Positions 53,375-62,442 of a stretch of DNA of 64,000 bases are shown here, piece after piece (positions within the stretch are counted from its first letter, which is position 1; each line of letters begins with the position of its first letter). The DNA comes from Psychromonas sp030397575 (lineage in GTDB: Bacteria > Pseudomonadota > Gammaproteobacteria > Enterobacterales > Psychromonadaceae): the NCBI RefSeq assembly GCF_046250175.1, contig NZ_CP176468.1, one strand, 5' to 3'. The notes under the pieces were generated by a model. It worked only from the letters and a program-made list of their open reading frames with translations. It ran no database searches and had not been told where the DNA came from. A program made the position numbers and the translations under genes.

Positions 53375-54628
53375 TCAGGCAAAGTTAATCTCTACATAAT
53401 GACCATTATCTGTGGCTATATTCTTATACTGCCATTCATAGTGATTTACTAAGCGTTCTATTAGCTCAAGTCCTAAGCCAAACCCTAAATCGTTCTCCAC
53501 CATATTTTCAGATACCTCTTGATTATGAATTATCAGTTGATGGGATGATTGCGTGATCACTATTTTACCTTCATTAGTATGCTGTAGTGCATTTCGGATT
53601 AGGTTGTTGATAATTATTCTGCATAATACTGCTGGCAATTGATGTTGTGTTTGATCGGTTTTTATTTGTATATCAACCTTTTTATCATTGAGTAAATATT
53701 GTAATTCATTGAATAATTGTTCGGTTAATTGACCAAGTGAAACGGTACTTAATGGAATCGATTTATCCGCTTGGCGATTTAGCCATAACAGCGTTTCCGT
53801 CAAGTTGGTCATGTTTAAACTAGCACGCTCTATCCTATCTAAGACTTGTAGTTGCTTTTCTGTGCTGATCTCTTTCTCAATCATTTTGCGCAATAATTCA
53901 GTATTGGTGCGCGTGATCGCAATAGGGGTTCGTAATTCGTGGCTAGCATACCCTAAAAATTGTTGTTCTCGTTCCAAGCCTGCTTGTACTGATTGTAAGC
54001 TCGACTTTACGATTTCCGCTAAGCTGTTAAGCTCGCTATAGTGGAAGTCAGGGGCTGGTTTAGTTAATTGTTGTTTATTAAGTTGTTTTGCCCAAGCCAT
54101 TAAGTTTTCAATTGGCTTAGTCACTTTACGTAAAATGAAATAAGGAACTAACGCAAATAACGCCATTGCCGTAAAGGCTATCATGACTAAATATTTAAAA
54201 GGCGGGAATAATTTATCCGTATAAGGCCTATCTACATCAGAAAAGAATGAAGTCGCAGCAAAACGTATTTCGCCATTGCGTTCTAGTTTCATCGCAAAAT
54301 ATCCGGCTTTAGGAGGAGCAAATAAAAGGTTTCCTTCAACGCTCTTAACTAACTCTCCAACCTCCATCTTTTTTTCATCTATCTTGCTTTTAATAGACTC
54401 TGGCAAATCATTAAAGGTACTGGCAATAATAAAATTATTCAGTTTAACTGGCTTGCCTTCAGAAACAGGCAATTGATAAGCCTGTGTGCGCATCTCTTTA
54501 CGTATTGAGAAATCTAAACCATTGATAAAATAGTTAAAACTCACTACAGACATAATAGAAATAGTCGTAATACCGGTAATGATCATTACGATAAGAAAGT
54601 AGACGCGTAAGCTAGGTTTTATCTTCAT
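53375..54628 (-). CDS. Sensor histidine kinase
   Basis: 417 residues. Membrane helix 1 (about 9-31), a ~110-residue periplasmic sensor, helix 2 (about 145-165), HAMP-like linker, DHp with phospho-His230 in YASHELRTPIAITRTN, N-box IINNLIRNALQHTNEG and G-box DLGFGLGLELI. It overlaps the response regulator by four bases (ATGA) and is its partner. PmrB/QseC-like by layout; the signal is unknown. Confidence 0.92.
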   Translation of the reverse strand: MKIKPSLRVYFLIVMIITGITTISIMSVVSFNYFINGLDFSIRKEMRTQAYQLPVSEGKPVKLNNFIIASTFNDLPESIKSKIDEKKMEVGELVKSVEGNLLFAPPKAGYFAMKLERNGEIRFAATSFFSDVDRPYTDKLFPPFKYLVMIAFTAMALFALVPYFILRKVTKPIENLMAWAKQLNKQQLTKPAPDFHYSELNSLAEIVKSSLQSVQAGLEREQQFLGYASHELRTPIAITRTNTELLRKMIEKEISTEKQLQVLDRIERASLNMTNLTETLLWLNRQADKSIPLSTVSLGQLTEQLFNELQYLLNDKKVDIQIKTDQTQHQLPAVLCRIIINNLIRNALQHTNEGKIVITQSSHQLIIHNQEVSENMVENDLGFGLGLELIERLVNHYEWQYKNIATDNGHYVEINFA

Positions 54629-55326
54629 TGGCTCTGCTCATCTTTTAAGACAAACCCGTAACCTACTAAGGTGTGGATAAGTTTTGTTTGATGCTTATTT
54701 TCACCTTGACCATCTACAGCTTTTCTAAGGTTAAACATATGTACTTTTAAGCTATTGCTGTCGGGTTGCTCCTCCCCCCAAACACTTTGTATTAACTTTT
54801 CTCGATTAACCGGATTAGGGCTTGCTAACATTAATGTTTCTAAAATTTTGAAGTTAATAGGGGATAGCTTTAAACGTTTACCATCACGCATTACGATTTG
54901 TTGTTCGTTGTCTAATGAAAGTCCACTAATGATCAGTTTTTTGGCTTGTGCACTGCGTCGGCGAGATAATACTTTAATGCGTACGATTAATTCTTCCATA
55001 GCAAAAGGTTTAATTAAATAGTCGTCGGCACCTTTGGCAAAACCTTGTAGTTTATCATCCAGTGTGTCTTTCGCTGTTAACATTAAAATAGGCACATCGA
55101 CACCTTCAGCTCTTAATGTGTTGCATACCGTTAGTCCATCCATTTTTGGTAAATTCAAGTCGAGAATAACGGCATCGTAGTGATTCGATTTGATTAAGTT
55201 AAACCCTGATAGGCCATTAGCAGCATGGTCGCATTGGATCTTTTCAAGTTCAAAGTAATCGATTACAGCGGTGGCTAAGTCAATATCATCCTCAACTAAT
55301 AATAACTGTAATTTATCTATATCCAT
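54625..55326 (-). CDS. OmpR-family response regulator
   Basis: 233 residues from the ATG at 55326 (GAGG upstream, seven bases). Receiver with EDD (12-14), phospho-acceptor Asp56 (VILDLNLPKMDG), Lys in LIKPF; C-terminal winged helix with the LKVHMFNLRKAVDGQG recognition region and GYGFVLKDE end. It forms a two-component system with the kinase that follows. Target genes are unknown; the Na/Pi symporter upstream is a possible one by position only. Confidence 0.93.
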   Translation of the reverse strand: MDIDKLQLLLVEDDIDLATAVIDYFELEKIQCDHAANGLSGFNLIKSNHYDAVILDLNLPKMDGLTVCNTLRAEGVDVPILMLTAKDTLDDKLQGFAKGADDYLIKPFAMEELIVRIKVLSRRRSAQAKKLIISGLSLDNEQQIVMRDGKRLKLSPINFKILETLMLASPNPVNREKLIQSVWGEEQPDSNSLKVHMFNLRKAVDGQGENKHQTKLIHTLVGYGFVLKDEQSQ

Positions 55327-55486
55327 GAACAACCTCGATTTATGCGACAAAGAATTTATTTTGATACATGATACTAGCAATAAATGGGTTAATTAGAGGT
55401 TAATTTATAATCAACTATCATAAGCTGAATTTACAAGAGTTCACTACTAATAGATTGTTTGCTAACAGGCATATTATAGAAAGGAT

Positions 55487-55512
55487 AAAAGCGACTCGAA
55501 AGTCGCTTTTAT
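55487..55512 (-). terminator. Hairpin downstream of the Na/Pi symporter gene
   Basis: AAAAGCGACT-CGA-AAGTCGCTTTTATAA, about 25 bases past the nptA-like stop. It fits a terminator with a short T-run. Confidence 0.78.
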
Positions 55513-55538
55513 AATAAAAATGGGAAACCTAGTTATAA

Positions 55539-56678
55539 TTAACGAACACCTACCAAAATTAGACCCGGTAAGATAAAGAAAGTCCCAATCACATAACCAA
55601 AGGCGAGGAACTTGTTCTTAGTGCCTACTTCAGCTAATTTTTCAGCACCTTTTAACGGTAGTTCACGTAGGAATGGAATACCGTAAATCACGATTACTGC
55701 CAATAAATTAAATAGAAAGTGCACCAAAGCAATGGTTAATGCTGCTTCTGCCATTTCGCCTGAGATAGCGGTAGCCGCTAATAGCGCTGTAATGGTTGTA
55801 CCGATATTTGCCCCCAATGTGAAAGGGTAGATTTGACGTGTGGTAAACATACCGCTACCGGCTAATGGAATCATCAAGCTTGTTGTTGTTGAAGAGGATT
55901 GCACCATTACCGTCATTAATGCGCCAGATGTAATACCTGCTACTGGGCCTTTACCTAATGCGCTATGTAATACAGCTTTTGCTTTGCCTACTAATACTTT
56001 ACGTAAGACTTTTCCTAGGAAAGTAACAGAGAATAAAATAAGTGTCACACCGATGATGACCATTGCAATACCAGCAAACTTACCTGGTATAACAGATGCA
56101 ATATCTGACACAACATTTACGCCAGGTTTCGTTAAAGGTTTCATAAAGTTGAAACCTTTCAACGACATATCTGCACTGCCAACTAATAGGTGTGAAGTTG
56201 CACCGGCCATTTTTTCTAATAAACCAAACATTAACTCCAATGGTAGGAAGATAAGTACTGCAATTAGGTTGAAGAAGTCATGTACAGTTGCGGCACTGAA
56301 GGCACGTTTAAAATCATCACTGTTACGGACGTGACCAATTGACACAATAGAATTAGTAATTGTTGTTCCGATATTTGCCCCCATGATTAATGGGATTGCA
56401 ATTGAGATAGGTAATCCACCTGCAACAAGGCCAACAGTTACAGCGGTAACAGTGGAAGATGATTGTACTAATGCAGTTGCTAATGTCCCTAAAATAAGTG
56501 CAACTAACGGGTTGCTCGCAAATTGAAATATTTCAGCAGCGCCTGCAGCACCACCAGAAAATAGTTTGAAGCCGCTACTTACACTGCTAACAGCAACCAA
56601 CATACAGTAAACTAAAAACACCACTGCAGCCCAATTGAAGTATTGATTTAGTGTTGTGTTGTGATTTTCGTTTTTCAT
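55539..56678 (-). CDS. Na/Pi cotransporter family protein
   Basis: 379 residues with about eight to nine membrane helices and the duplicated QSSS transport motifs at 72-75 (LVQSSSTVTAV) and 260-263 (MVQSSSTTTSL), each followed by a GANIGTTIT motif. These define the PNaS (NptA-like) sodium/phosphate symporters. Both halves are intact. Monocistronic, with a 290-base AT-rich gap upstream that shows no obvious Pho box. Confidence 0.93.
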   Translation of the reverse strand: MKNENHNTTLNQYFNWAAVVFLVYCMLVAVSSVSSGFKLFSGGAAGAAEIFQFASNPLVALILGTLATALVQSSSTVTAVTVGLVAGGLPISIAIPLIMGANIGTTITNSIVSIGHVRNSDDFKRAFSAATVHDFFNLIAVLIFLPLELMFGLLEKMAGATSHLLVGSADMSLKGFNFMKPLTKPGVNVVSDIASVIPGKFAGIAMVIIGVTLILFSVTFLGKVLRKVLVGKAKAVLHSALGKGPVAGITSGALMTVMVQSSSTTTSLMIPLAGSGMFTTRQIYPFTLGANIGTTITALLAATAISGEMAEAALTIALVHFLFNLLAVIVIYGIPFLRELPLKGAEKLAEVGTKNKFLAFGYVIGTFFILPGLILVGVR

Positions 56679-56927
56679 AATTATTAAGCCTATTACTAAC
56701 GTGATGTTTTCAATTATTTAATTTGTTTATTTTTTTATCGTGGCGATTAGAACAGAGGAATGTGACAGAAATATTTCAATTGTAATAATTTGATAATTTT
56801 TTTGAAATATTACTGTCACACTTGGCGAGAATTGAGAGTTAAATGAGATTATTGAGTTTTTCGGGTAAATCTATGGGTTTAGTGAACAGAGTAGGGGAGT
56901 AGTTGTAAGTGATGAGGGAGTGAATAA

Positions 56928-56963
56928 AATGAGTTTATCTGTTTGAACACAGATAAACTCATT
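56928..56963 (-). terminator. Terminator of mutS
   Basis: A perfect 15-bp stem, AATGAGTTTATCTGT / ACAGATAAACTCATT with a 6-base loop, followed on the minus strand by TTTTATT. It starts eight bases after the mutS stop. Confidence 0.9.
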
Positions 56964-56970
56964 GATATTT

Positions 56971-59571
56971 TTATAGTTGCTCTTTAAGTTGATACAAAGC
57001 GGCTAAGGCTTGTTTAGGAGTTAATTCATCAGGGTCTAAACTCGCTAATAGCGTCACGGCTTTATGCTCTTCAATAGTTGTAAAGTCTAAACTACCTTGA
57101 GGATTACTCGGTACTGTTAGTGTTTCAACTGCTTGGTTTGTATTGCTGTCTTGAGCCTGTATTGAAGATGCTTCTAATTGCTGTAACTTCGTTTTTGCAT
57201 TATCTAATACTGATTTTGGGACACCTGCTAGGGCTGCAACTTGTAAACCATAACTCTTATTCGCAGCACCTTCTTGTAAGGCATGCAAAAAGGCGATGCT
57301 ATCACCATGCTCTACGGCATCAAGATGTACATTGACTAACTCTGGAATAGTTTCTGGTAATCGAGTTAATTCAAAGTAATGTGTTGCAAATAAGGTATAA
57401 GCTTGAATTTTCTCAGCCAGTTGCTCTGCACAAGCCCAGGCAAGTGATAAACCATCAAAAGTACTAGTTCCTCGGCCAATCTCATCCATTAATACTAATG
57501 AATTAGGTGTTGCATTATGCAAAATATTAGCCGTTTCAGTCATCTCAACCATAAAGGTTGAACGTCCGCTGGCTAAATCATCGGATGCACCAATACGCGT
57601 GAAAATTCGATCAATAGGGCCAATAGTTGCACTTTCTGCTGGAATAAAGCTACCAATATGTGCCATCAATACCATTAAAGCAACTTGGCGCATGTAGGTT
57701 GATTTACCGCCCATGTTCGGACCTGTAATGATCAACATACGTCGGTCATTATGCAGATTAACTGGGTTGGCAATAAAAGGTGTTTTACTCACTTGCTCCA
57801 CTACTGGGTGACGGCCTTCTTGAATATTGATGCCGTTGTCTTTCTGTAAAACAGGGCGAACGTAATTCAAGGTTAATGCTCGTTCAGTTAAGGTATTAAG
57901 CACATCTAACTCAGCTAGGGCTTTTGCGGTAAATTGTAAGCTTCTTAAGTGTGGTAGTAATAGGTCGATAAGTTGCTCATAAAGCTTCTTCTCTAATGCT
58001 AATGCTTTACCTTGGCTAGATAGCACCTTTTCTTCGTGCTCTTTTAGTTCCGCAATAATGTAACGTTCTGCCCCCTTAAGGGTTTGGCGACGCACATAGT
58101 GCTCAGGTACTTTATCTGATTGGCTACGACCAATTTCAATGAAGTAACCGTGCACTCGGTTATAGCCCACTTTTAAGGTGCTAATCCCTGTGCTTTCACG
58201 TTCACGTTGCTCAAGCGCTTCTAAGTAATCCGTTGCACCTTTGGATAAGTTACGCCAATGATCTAGTTCTTCGTTATAACCTTCTTTAATGACTCCTCCG
58301 TCACGAATTAATACGGGAGGATTATCGATGACGGCTGTTTCTAATAAGTTGAGTAATTCAGGATAATTTCCCATCTCTTCACTTAATGTTGTAACCAACT
58401 CTTTGGGTAATTCTGCAATAAGGTGTTGTAACTCAGGTAATAAAGAAAAAGCACAACGCAAACGGGTTAAGTCGCGTGGACGCGCAGATCGTAATGCTAA
58501 TCGTGCAATGACACGTTCAATATCACCAATTTGTTTTAGTGGAATTGATAAGGCATCAGTTAAATCAAAATCCATTAATGTTTGGATCATGGTTTGACGA
58601 TAATTAAGGACAGTTAGATTACGTACTGGCTGGTGGATCCAACGTTTTAATAAACGGCTACCCATAGGGGTAACAGTGGTATCAAGTACTTGTGCTAAGG
58701 TGTTATCGGTTCCGCCCGAGAGGTTAAAGGTAAGCTCTAAGTTACGACGCGTCGCTGCATCCAAAATAACGGTGTCAGTACTTTGCTCTAGTGTCACCGA
58801 TTGAATATGCGTTAAGGCGGTACGCTGGGTATCTTTTAAATATTGTAATACGGCACCAGCGGCACAAATTGCAAAGTGTGATTGTTCAATGCCAAAACCT
58901 ACTAAATCCTGTGTGCCCAATTGTTGCGTTAATAAGTTCTTGCAGGTACCAAATTCAAACTCCCACTCTGGACGTCGACGAATCGTAGGTAGATGCTCAA
59001 TCAGTTCTATTGATTCAAAGTTATCTGGATAAAGCAACTCTGCCGGATTCAAGCGTTGTATCTCTGCTTGTAGTGCCTCTGCTTTAGTAAATTCATTAAC
59101 AATGAAACGACCACTACCAATATCAAGAGATGCGATGCCGAAGTTATCACCTTGCTGATACACAGAACACAGTAAGTTATCTTGTTTATCATCTAGCAAA
59201 GCTTCGTCTGTGATCGTACCTGGCGTAATGATACGTACAATTTTACGTTCAACTGGACCTTTGCTAGTGGCAGGGTCGCCAACTTGCTCACAAATGGCAA
59301 TGGATTCACCTAGGTTAATTAGCTTTGCTAAATATCCTTCTACACTATGATAAGGAACACCGGCCATTGGGATTGCATTACCACCGGTTTTACCGCGTTG
59401 GGTAAGAGAGATGCCTAATAATTGTGATGCTTTACGTGCATCGTCAAAGAATAATTCGTAGAAATCTCCCATACGATAAAATAGTAAGGTGTCTGGTACC
59501 TCACTTTTTAAGGTTAAAAATTGTTGCATCATGGGAGTATGTTGTTTTAATTCTTGCGCTGTTGGCTTCAT
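56971..59571 (-). CDS. mutS: DNA mismatch repair protein MutS
   Basis: 866 residues from the ATG at 59571 (family start is followed by HTPMMQQFL; an upstream reading to 59640 adds 23 residues that overlap pncC and lacks family support). Mismatch-reading Phe-x-Glu motif (LLFYRMGDFYELFFDDA), the connector, core and clamp domains, then the ATPase: Walker A TGPNMGGKST (around residue 620), Walker B LVLMDEIGRGTSTFDG. The C-terminal dimerisation part is present. Divergent from pncC, the two starts 45 bases apart. Confidence 0.97.
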   Translation of the reverse strand: MKPTAQELKQHTPMMQQFLTLKSEVPDTLLFYRMGDFYELFFDDARKASQLLGISLTQRGKTGGNAIPMAGVPYHSVEGYLAKLINLGESIAICEQVGDPATSKGPVERKIVRIITPGTITDEALLDDKQDNLLCSVYQQGDNFGIASLDIGSGRFIVNEFTKAEALQAEIQRLNPAELLYPDNFESIELIEHLPTIRRRPEWEFEFGTCKNLLTQQLGTQDLVGFGIEQSHFAICAAGAVLQYLKDTQRTALTHIQSVTLEQSTDTVILDAATRRNLELTFNLSGGTDNTLAQVLDTTVTPMGSRLLKRWIHQPVRNLTVLNYRQTMIQTLMDFDLTDALSIPLKQIGDIERVIARLALRSARPRDLTRLRCAFSLLPELQHLIAELPKELVTTLSEEMGNYPELLNLLETAVIDNPPVLIRDGGVIKEGYNEELDHWRNLSKGATDYLEALEQRERESTGISTLKVGYNRVHGYFIEIGRSQSDKVPEHYVRRQTLKGAERYIIAELKEHEEKVLSSQGKALALEKKLYEQLIDLLLPHLRSLQFTAKALAELDVLNTLTERALTLNYVRPVLQKDNGINIQEGRHPVVEQVSKTPFIANPVNLHNDRRMLIITGPNMGGKSTYMRQVALMVLMAHIGSFIPAESATIGPIDRIFTRIGASDDLASGRSTFMVEMTETANILHNATPNSLVLMDEIGRGTSTFDGLSLAWACAEQLAEKIQAYTLFATHYFELTRLPETIPELVNVHLDAVEHGDSIAFLHALQEGAANKSYGLQVAALAGVPKSVLDNAKTKLQQLEASSIQAQDSNTNQAVETLTVPSNPQGSLDFTTIEEHKAVTLLASLDPDELTPKQALAALYQLKEQL

Positions 59572-59616
59572 AATGAATACACTTAAAATAACTATTTCTA
59601 AAAAAGGCGGAAAACT

Positions 59617-60123
59617 ATGCTGACTGAAAAAACCGTTCAAGAATTAGCGCAAGTATTAGGTGAAAAATTAACTAATGCTGGCTTAGTAGCGACAACCGCT
59701 GAATCCTGTACCGGTGGTGGTGTAGCATACGCTATTACTGAAATTTCTGGAAGTTCACTGTGGTTTGATCGTAGTTTTATTACCTATAGTAATGGTGCCA
59801 AAACCCAGATGCTAGGTGTTGATCCAGATTTAATTAATGAATTTGGCGCAGTTTCCAAAGAAGTGGTTAATGCAATGGCCATTGGCGCAGTAAAAAATTC
59901 AGATGCAGATATCGCTGTCGCAATCAGTGGTATTGCAGGGCCCGATGGAGGTAGCGAAGAAAAACCTGTAGGCACTGTATGTATTGCTTGGTATAACGCA
60001 CATAGCGGTCATAAAACTGAGAGTTACCTGTTTGTTGGTGATCGAAGTGCAGTAAGAACACAGGCCATTCGTTTAGCACTCTTAGGTTTAATAGAGAACG
60101 CGGATGCGCTAGGATCAGTATAA
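59617..60123 (+). CDS. pncC: Nicotinamide-nucleotide amidohydrolase (CinA C-terminal domain)
   Basis: 168 residues, single-domain PncC. The catalytic Ser30 motif TAESCTGGGVAYAITEISGSS (split) and the SGIAGPDGGSEEKPVGTVCIAWY loop are conserved. It hydrolyses NMN to nicotinate mononucleotide and ammonia in the pyridine nucleotide cycle. AAGGCGG precedes the ATG. It sits between mutS and recA, the standard gammaproteobacterial order. Confidence 0.95.
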   Translation: MLTEKTVQELAQVLGEKLTNAGLVATTAESCTGGGVAYAITEISGSSLWFDRSFITYSNGAKTQMLGVDPDLINEFGAVSKEVVNAMAIGAVKNSDADIAVAISGIAGPDGGSEEKPVGTVCIAWYNAHSGHKTESYLFVGDRSAVRTQAIRLALLGLIENADALGSV

Positions 60124-60149
60124 ATATAACCCTTTTTTGAATAAAAAAC

Positions 60150-60177
60150 TTGATACTGTATAAATGGTCAGTATACT
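60150..60177 (+). promoter_or_regulatory. recA promoter (-35/-10)
   Basis: TTGATA at 60150-60155 and TATACT at 60172-60177 with a 16-base spacer form a good sigma-70 promoter. It is covered by both LexA boxes, so LexA binding would block RNA polymerase directly. Confidence 0.75.
60154..60173 (+). promoter_or_regulatory. LexA (SOS) box 1 of recA
   Basis: TACTGTATAAATGGTCAGTA: CTG-N10-CAG with the flanking TA/TA, a good match to the gammaproteobacterial LexA consensus TACTG(TA)5CAGTA. Confidence 0.93.
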
Positions 60178-60193
60178 GCTTGCATATACAGTA
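60174..60193 (+). promoter_or_regulatory. LexA (SOS) box 2 of recA
   Basis: TACTGCTTGCATATACAGTA: a second CTG-N10-CAG box that abuts the first with no base between. It lies over the -10 and the transcript start. Two boxes side by side suggest tight, cooperative repression. Confidence 0.9.
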
Positions 60194-60217
60194 AAAACCC
60201 AATCACTGGAGAGAATA

Positions 60218-61267
60218 ATGAGTCAAGACGCAAATAAAGATAAAGCATTAGCGGCGGCGTTAGGCCAAATTGAAAAGCAATTTGGTAAAGGTTCAATCAT
60301 GCGTCTTGGAGACGGTGCAGCAGCCATGATGGAAGTTGAATCAGTGTCAACTGGCTCATTAGGTCTAGATGTTGCTTTAGGCATAGGCGGTTTACCTTAC
60401 GGCCGTGTTGTTGAAATTTACGGTCCAGAGAGTTCAGGTAAAACGACATTAACATTACAAGTAATTGCTGAAGCGCAAAAGCAAGGCAAAACCTGTGCAT
60501 TTATCGATGCTGAGCACGCACTTGATCCATCTTACGCAAGAAAATTAGGCGTAAATGTTGATGACCTATTAATCTCTCAACCAGATACCGGTGAGCAAGC
60601 GTTAGAAATCTGTGACATGTTAGTACGTTCGGGCGCTGTTGGCGTGGTGATTGTCGATTCGGTTGCGGCGTTAACACCAAAAGCTGAAATTGAAGGAGAC
60701 ATGGGGGATTCTCACATGGGACTTCAAGCTCGTCTAATGTCGCAAGCATTACGTAAATTAACTGGTAACATTAAACAAACTAATACGATGGTTATCTTTA
60801 TTAACCAAATCCGTATGAAAATTGGCGTTATGTTTGGTAACCCTGAAACCACTACAGGTGGTAATGCACTTAAATTCTATGCGTCAGTTCGTTTAGATAT
60901 TCGTCGTATTGGTGCTGTTAAAAATGGTGATGAAATTACCGGTAATGAAACACGTGTTAAAGTGGTTAAAAACAAAGTATCACCGCCATTTAAACAAGCT
61001 GAATTCCAAATCTTGTACGGTCAAGGTATTAACAACTTGGGTGAATTAATCGACCTAGGTGTTAAGCAAGAGTTAGTTGAAAAATCAGGTTCTTGGTACG
61101 CTTACAACGGTAGCAAAATTGGTCAAGGTAAGACTAATGCTTGTAAATTCTTACAGGAAAACCCAGCGTTAGCTGAAGAGCTAAATGGCAAGTTACGTGA
61201 GATTTTACTGGCTAAACCAGTACTAACACCAGAAACTCAAGAGCAAGACGGCCCAGCACCAGAGTAA
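60218..61267 (+). CDS. recA: RecA recombinase
   Basis: 349 residues from the ATG at 60218 with GGAGAG upstream; the family start MSQDANKDKALAAALGQIEKQFGKGSIM is exact. Walker A GPESSGKTT (69-77), Walker B VIVDSVAAL, loop L1/L2 regions (EGDMGDSHMGLQARL, GNPETTTGG) are intact, with an acidic C-terminal tail. It pairs homologous DNA and triggers LexA self-cleavage. recX, usually next, is absent; a terminator follows directly. Confidence 0.99.
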   Translation: MSQDANKDKALAAALGQIEKQFGKGSIMRLGDGAAAMMEVESVSTGSLGLDVALGIGGLPYGRVVEIYGPESSGKTTLTLQVIAEAQKQGKTCAFIDAEHALDPSYARKLGVNVDDLLISQPDTGEQALEICDMLVRSGAVGVVIVDSVAALTPKAEIEGDMGDSHMGLQARLMSQALRKLTGNIKQTNTMVIFINQIRMKIGVMFGNPETTTGGNALKFYASVRLDIRRIGAVKNGDEITGNETRVKVVKNKVSPPFKQAEFQILYGQGINNLGELIDLGVKQELVEKSGSWYAYNGSKIGQGKTNACKFLQENPALAEELNGKLREILLAKPVLTPETQEQDGPAPE

Positions 61268-61301
61268 GCTATTAACTCAAGCTACCCGTTAGCCTTAAAT
61301 G

Positions 61302-61336
61302 AAAAAGCCGATGTTTAAACCACATCGGCTTTTTTG
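61302..61336 (+). terminator. Terminator of recA
   Basis: AAAAAGCCGATGT-TTAAACC-ACATCGGCTTTTTTG, a GC-rich 11-bp stem with A- and T-runs, between recA and convergent azlD. Confidence 0.95.
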
Positions 61337-61358
61337 TTGGTGTTTAATATAGTTGATA

Positions 61359-61676
61359 TTAGCCCATCAAAAATTTCAGTAATAGAAATAGCAACATACC
61401 AAAGAAGATAGTTTTAAGTAGGCTTTTAGTGACCACACTAATCACAACACTAAATATTGCGGCGAGTAGATAGACATTGTGCCAACTGAAGTCGATCTCA
61501 CCCGTAGGCATCACTACTGCTGGAACAATAATGGCTGTTAATACCGCTGGTGGCACAAATTTTAAGGATTGTTGCATCCAGATTGGAAAGGTGATTTTGC
61601 CTGCAAATGCGAACATAATAAATCGAATCCCGAAAGTGATCACAAACATACCTACAATTAACCAAACTTCATTCAT
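61359..61676 (-). CDS. azlD: AzlD-type branched-chain amino acid exporter subunit
   Basis: 105 residues with three to four membrane helices (WLIVGMFVITFGIRFIMFAFAG, FVPPAVLTAIIVPAVVMP). AzlD is the small partner of AzlC in a branched-chain amino acid exporter. It overlaps azlC by four bases. Convergent with recA. Confidence 0.9.
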   Translation of the reverse strand: MNEVWLIVGMFVITFGIRFIMFAFAGKITFPIWMQQSLKFVPPAVLTAIIVPAVVMPTGEIDFSWHNVYLLAAIFSVVISVVTKSLLKTIFFGMLLFLLLKFLMG

Positions 61677-62425
61677 ATTTGCTTCTCCTGCGGAATAGAT
61701 GCTTTTTGAAAATGTACAACAGTTAAGCCAATAGCAACCCCAATTAATGCACTCACAATTAAGCCTAATTTATTAGGTAAATGAGCAAAGTATAAAGAAG
61801 CAATAGCAGCACTTAGCATGGCACTGAACATCGCTTTTGTGTTGAGGTATGGAATAACCATACCAATAAAGGTGACAGACATAGCAAATTCTAACCCCCA
61901 ACTGGTCATATCTGGGATAACATTGCCTAATATTAATCCTATTGCCGTGGCAGATGACCAGCTGACATAAAAACTAAACATAGAGCCAAGATAGAAGAAG
62001 TGGGCAAACTGGTGATCATCACCTAATGGTGAGTTAGGTTGATAGCGTTGGCTCATATTTGCAAAGGTTTCATCGGTTAAACCAAAGGCCAATAAGCTAC
62101 GCAATGGAAGTGACAAATGGCTAATATGAGGCACTAAGGCTGTCGCATATAATAAGTGGCGTAAGTTCACTACAAAAGTGGTTAATAGGATAACTTCTAA
62201 AGGAGCTTGCACTGCAATCAGTGCTAACACAATAAACTGCGCTGACCCGGCAAATACAATTAATGACATCGCCATGGTTGCCCAAACTGATAAGCCACTG
62301 CTTGGAGCGAGGGTGCCAAATAAAATACCAAAAGGAATTCCCCCCACGATCAAAGGCACAGCTGCTTTTGCCCCGCCGAGGAATTCTGCTTTTTTAATGC
62401 TGTTAGAGTTATTGTTTGTTTGCAT
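61673..62425 (-). CDS. azlC: AzlC-type branched-chain amino acid exporter
   Basis: About 250 residues from the ATG at 62425 (ACGGA upstream; a TTG six bases earlier is too close to that site). Seven membrane helices, with the AzlC motif GIPFGILFGTLAPSSGLSVWATMAMSLIVFAGSAQFIVLAL and NLRHLLYATAL. It exports branched-chain amino acids together with AzlD. It follows hemW by 18 bases on the same strand, so hemW-azlC-azlD may be one transcript. Confidence 0.92.
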   Translation of the reverse strand: MQTNNNSNSIKKAEFLGGAKAAVPLIVGGIPFGILFGTLAPSSGLSVWATMAMSLIVFAGSAQFIVLALIAVQAPLEVILLTTFVVNLRHLLYATALVPHISHLSLPLRSLLAFGLTDETFANMSQRYQPNSPLGDDHQFAHFFYLGSMFSFYVSWSSATAIGLILGNVIPDMTSWGLEFAMSVTFIGMVIPYLNTKAMFSAMLSAAIASLYFAHLPNKLGLIVSALIGVAIGLTVVHFQKASIPQEKQI

Positions 62426-62442
62426 ATTCAAATATCCGTTAG

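Noticed and set aside
55840..56334. A 164-codon open frame antisense to the Na/Pi symporter
   Set aside because: It mirrors the low-complexity membrane-protein codons of the opposite strand and has no ribosome site.
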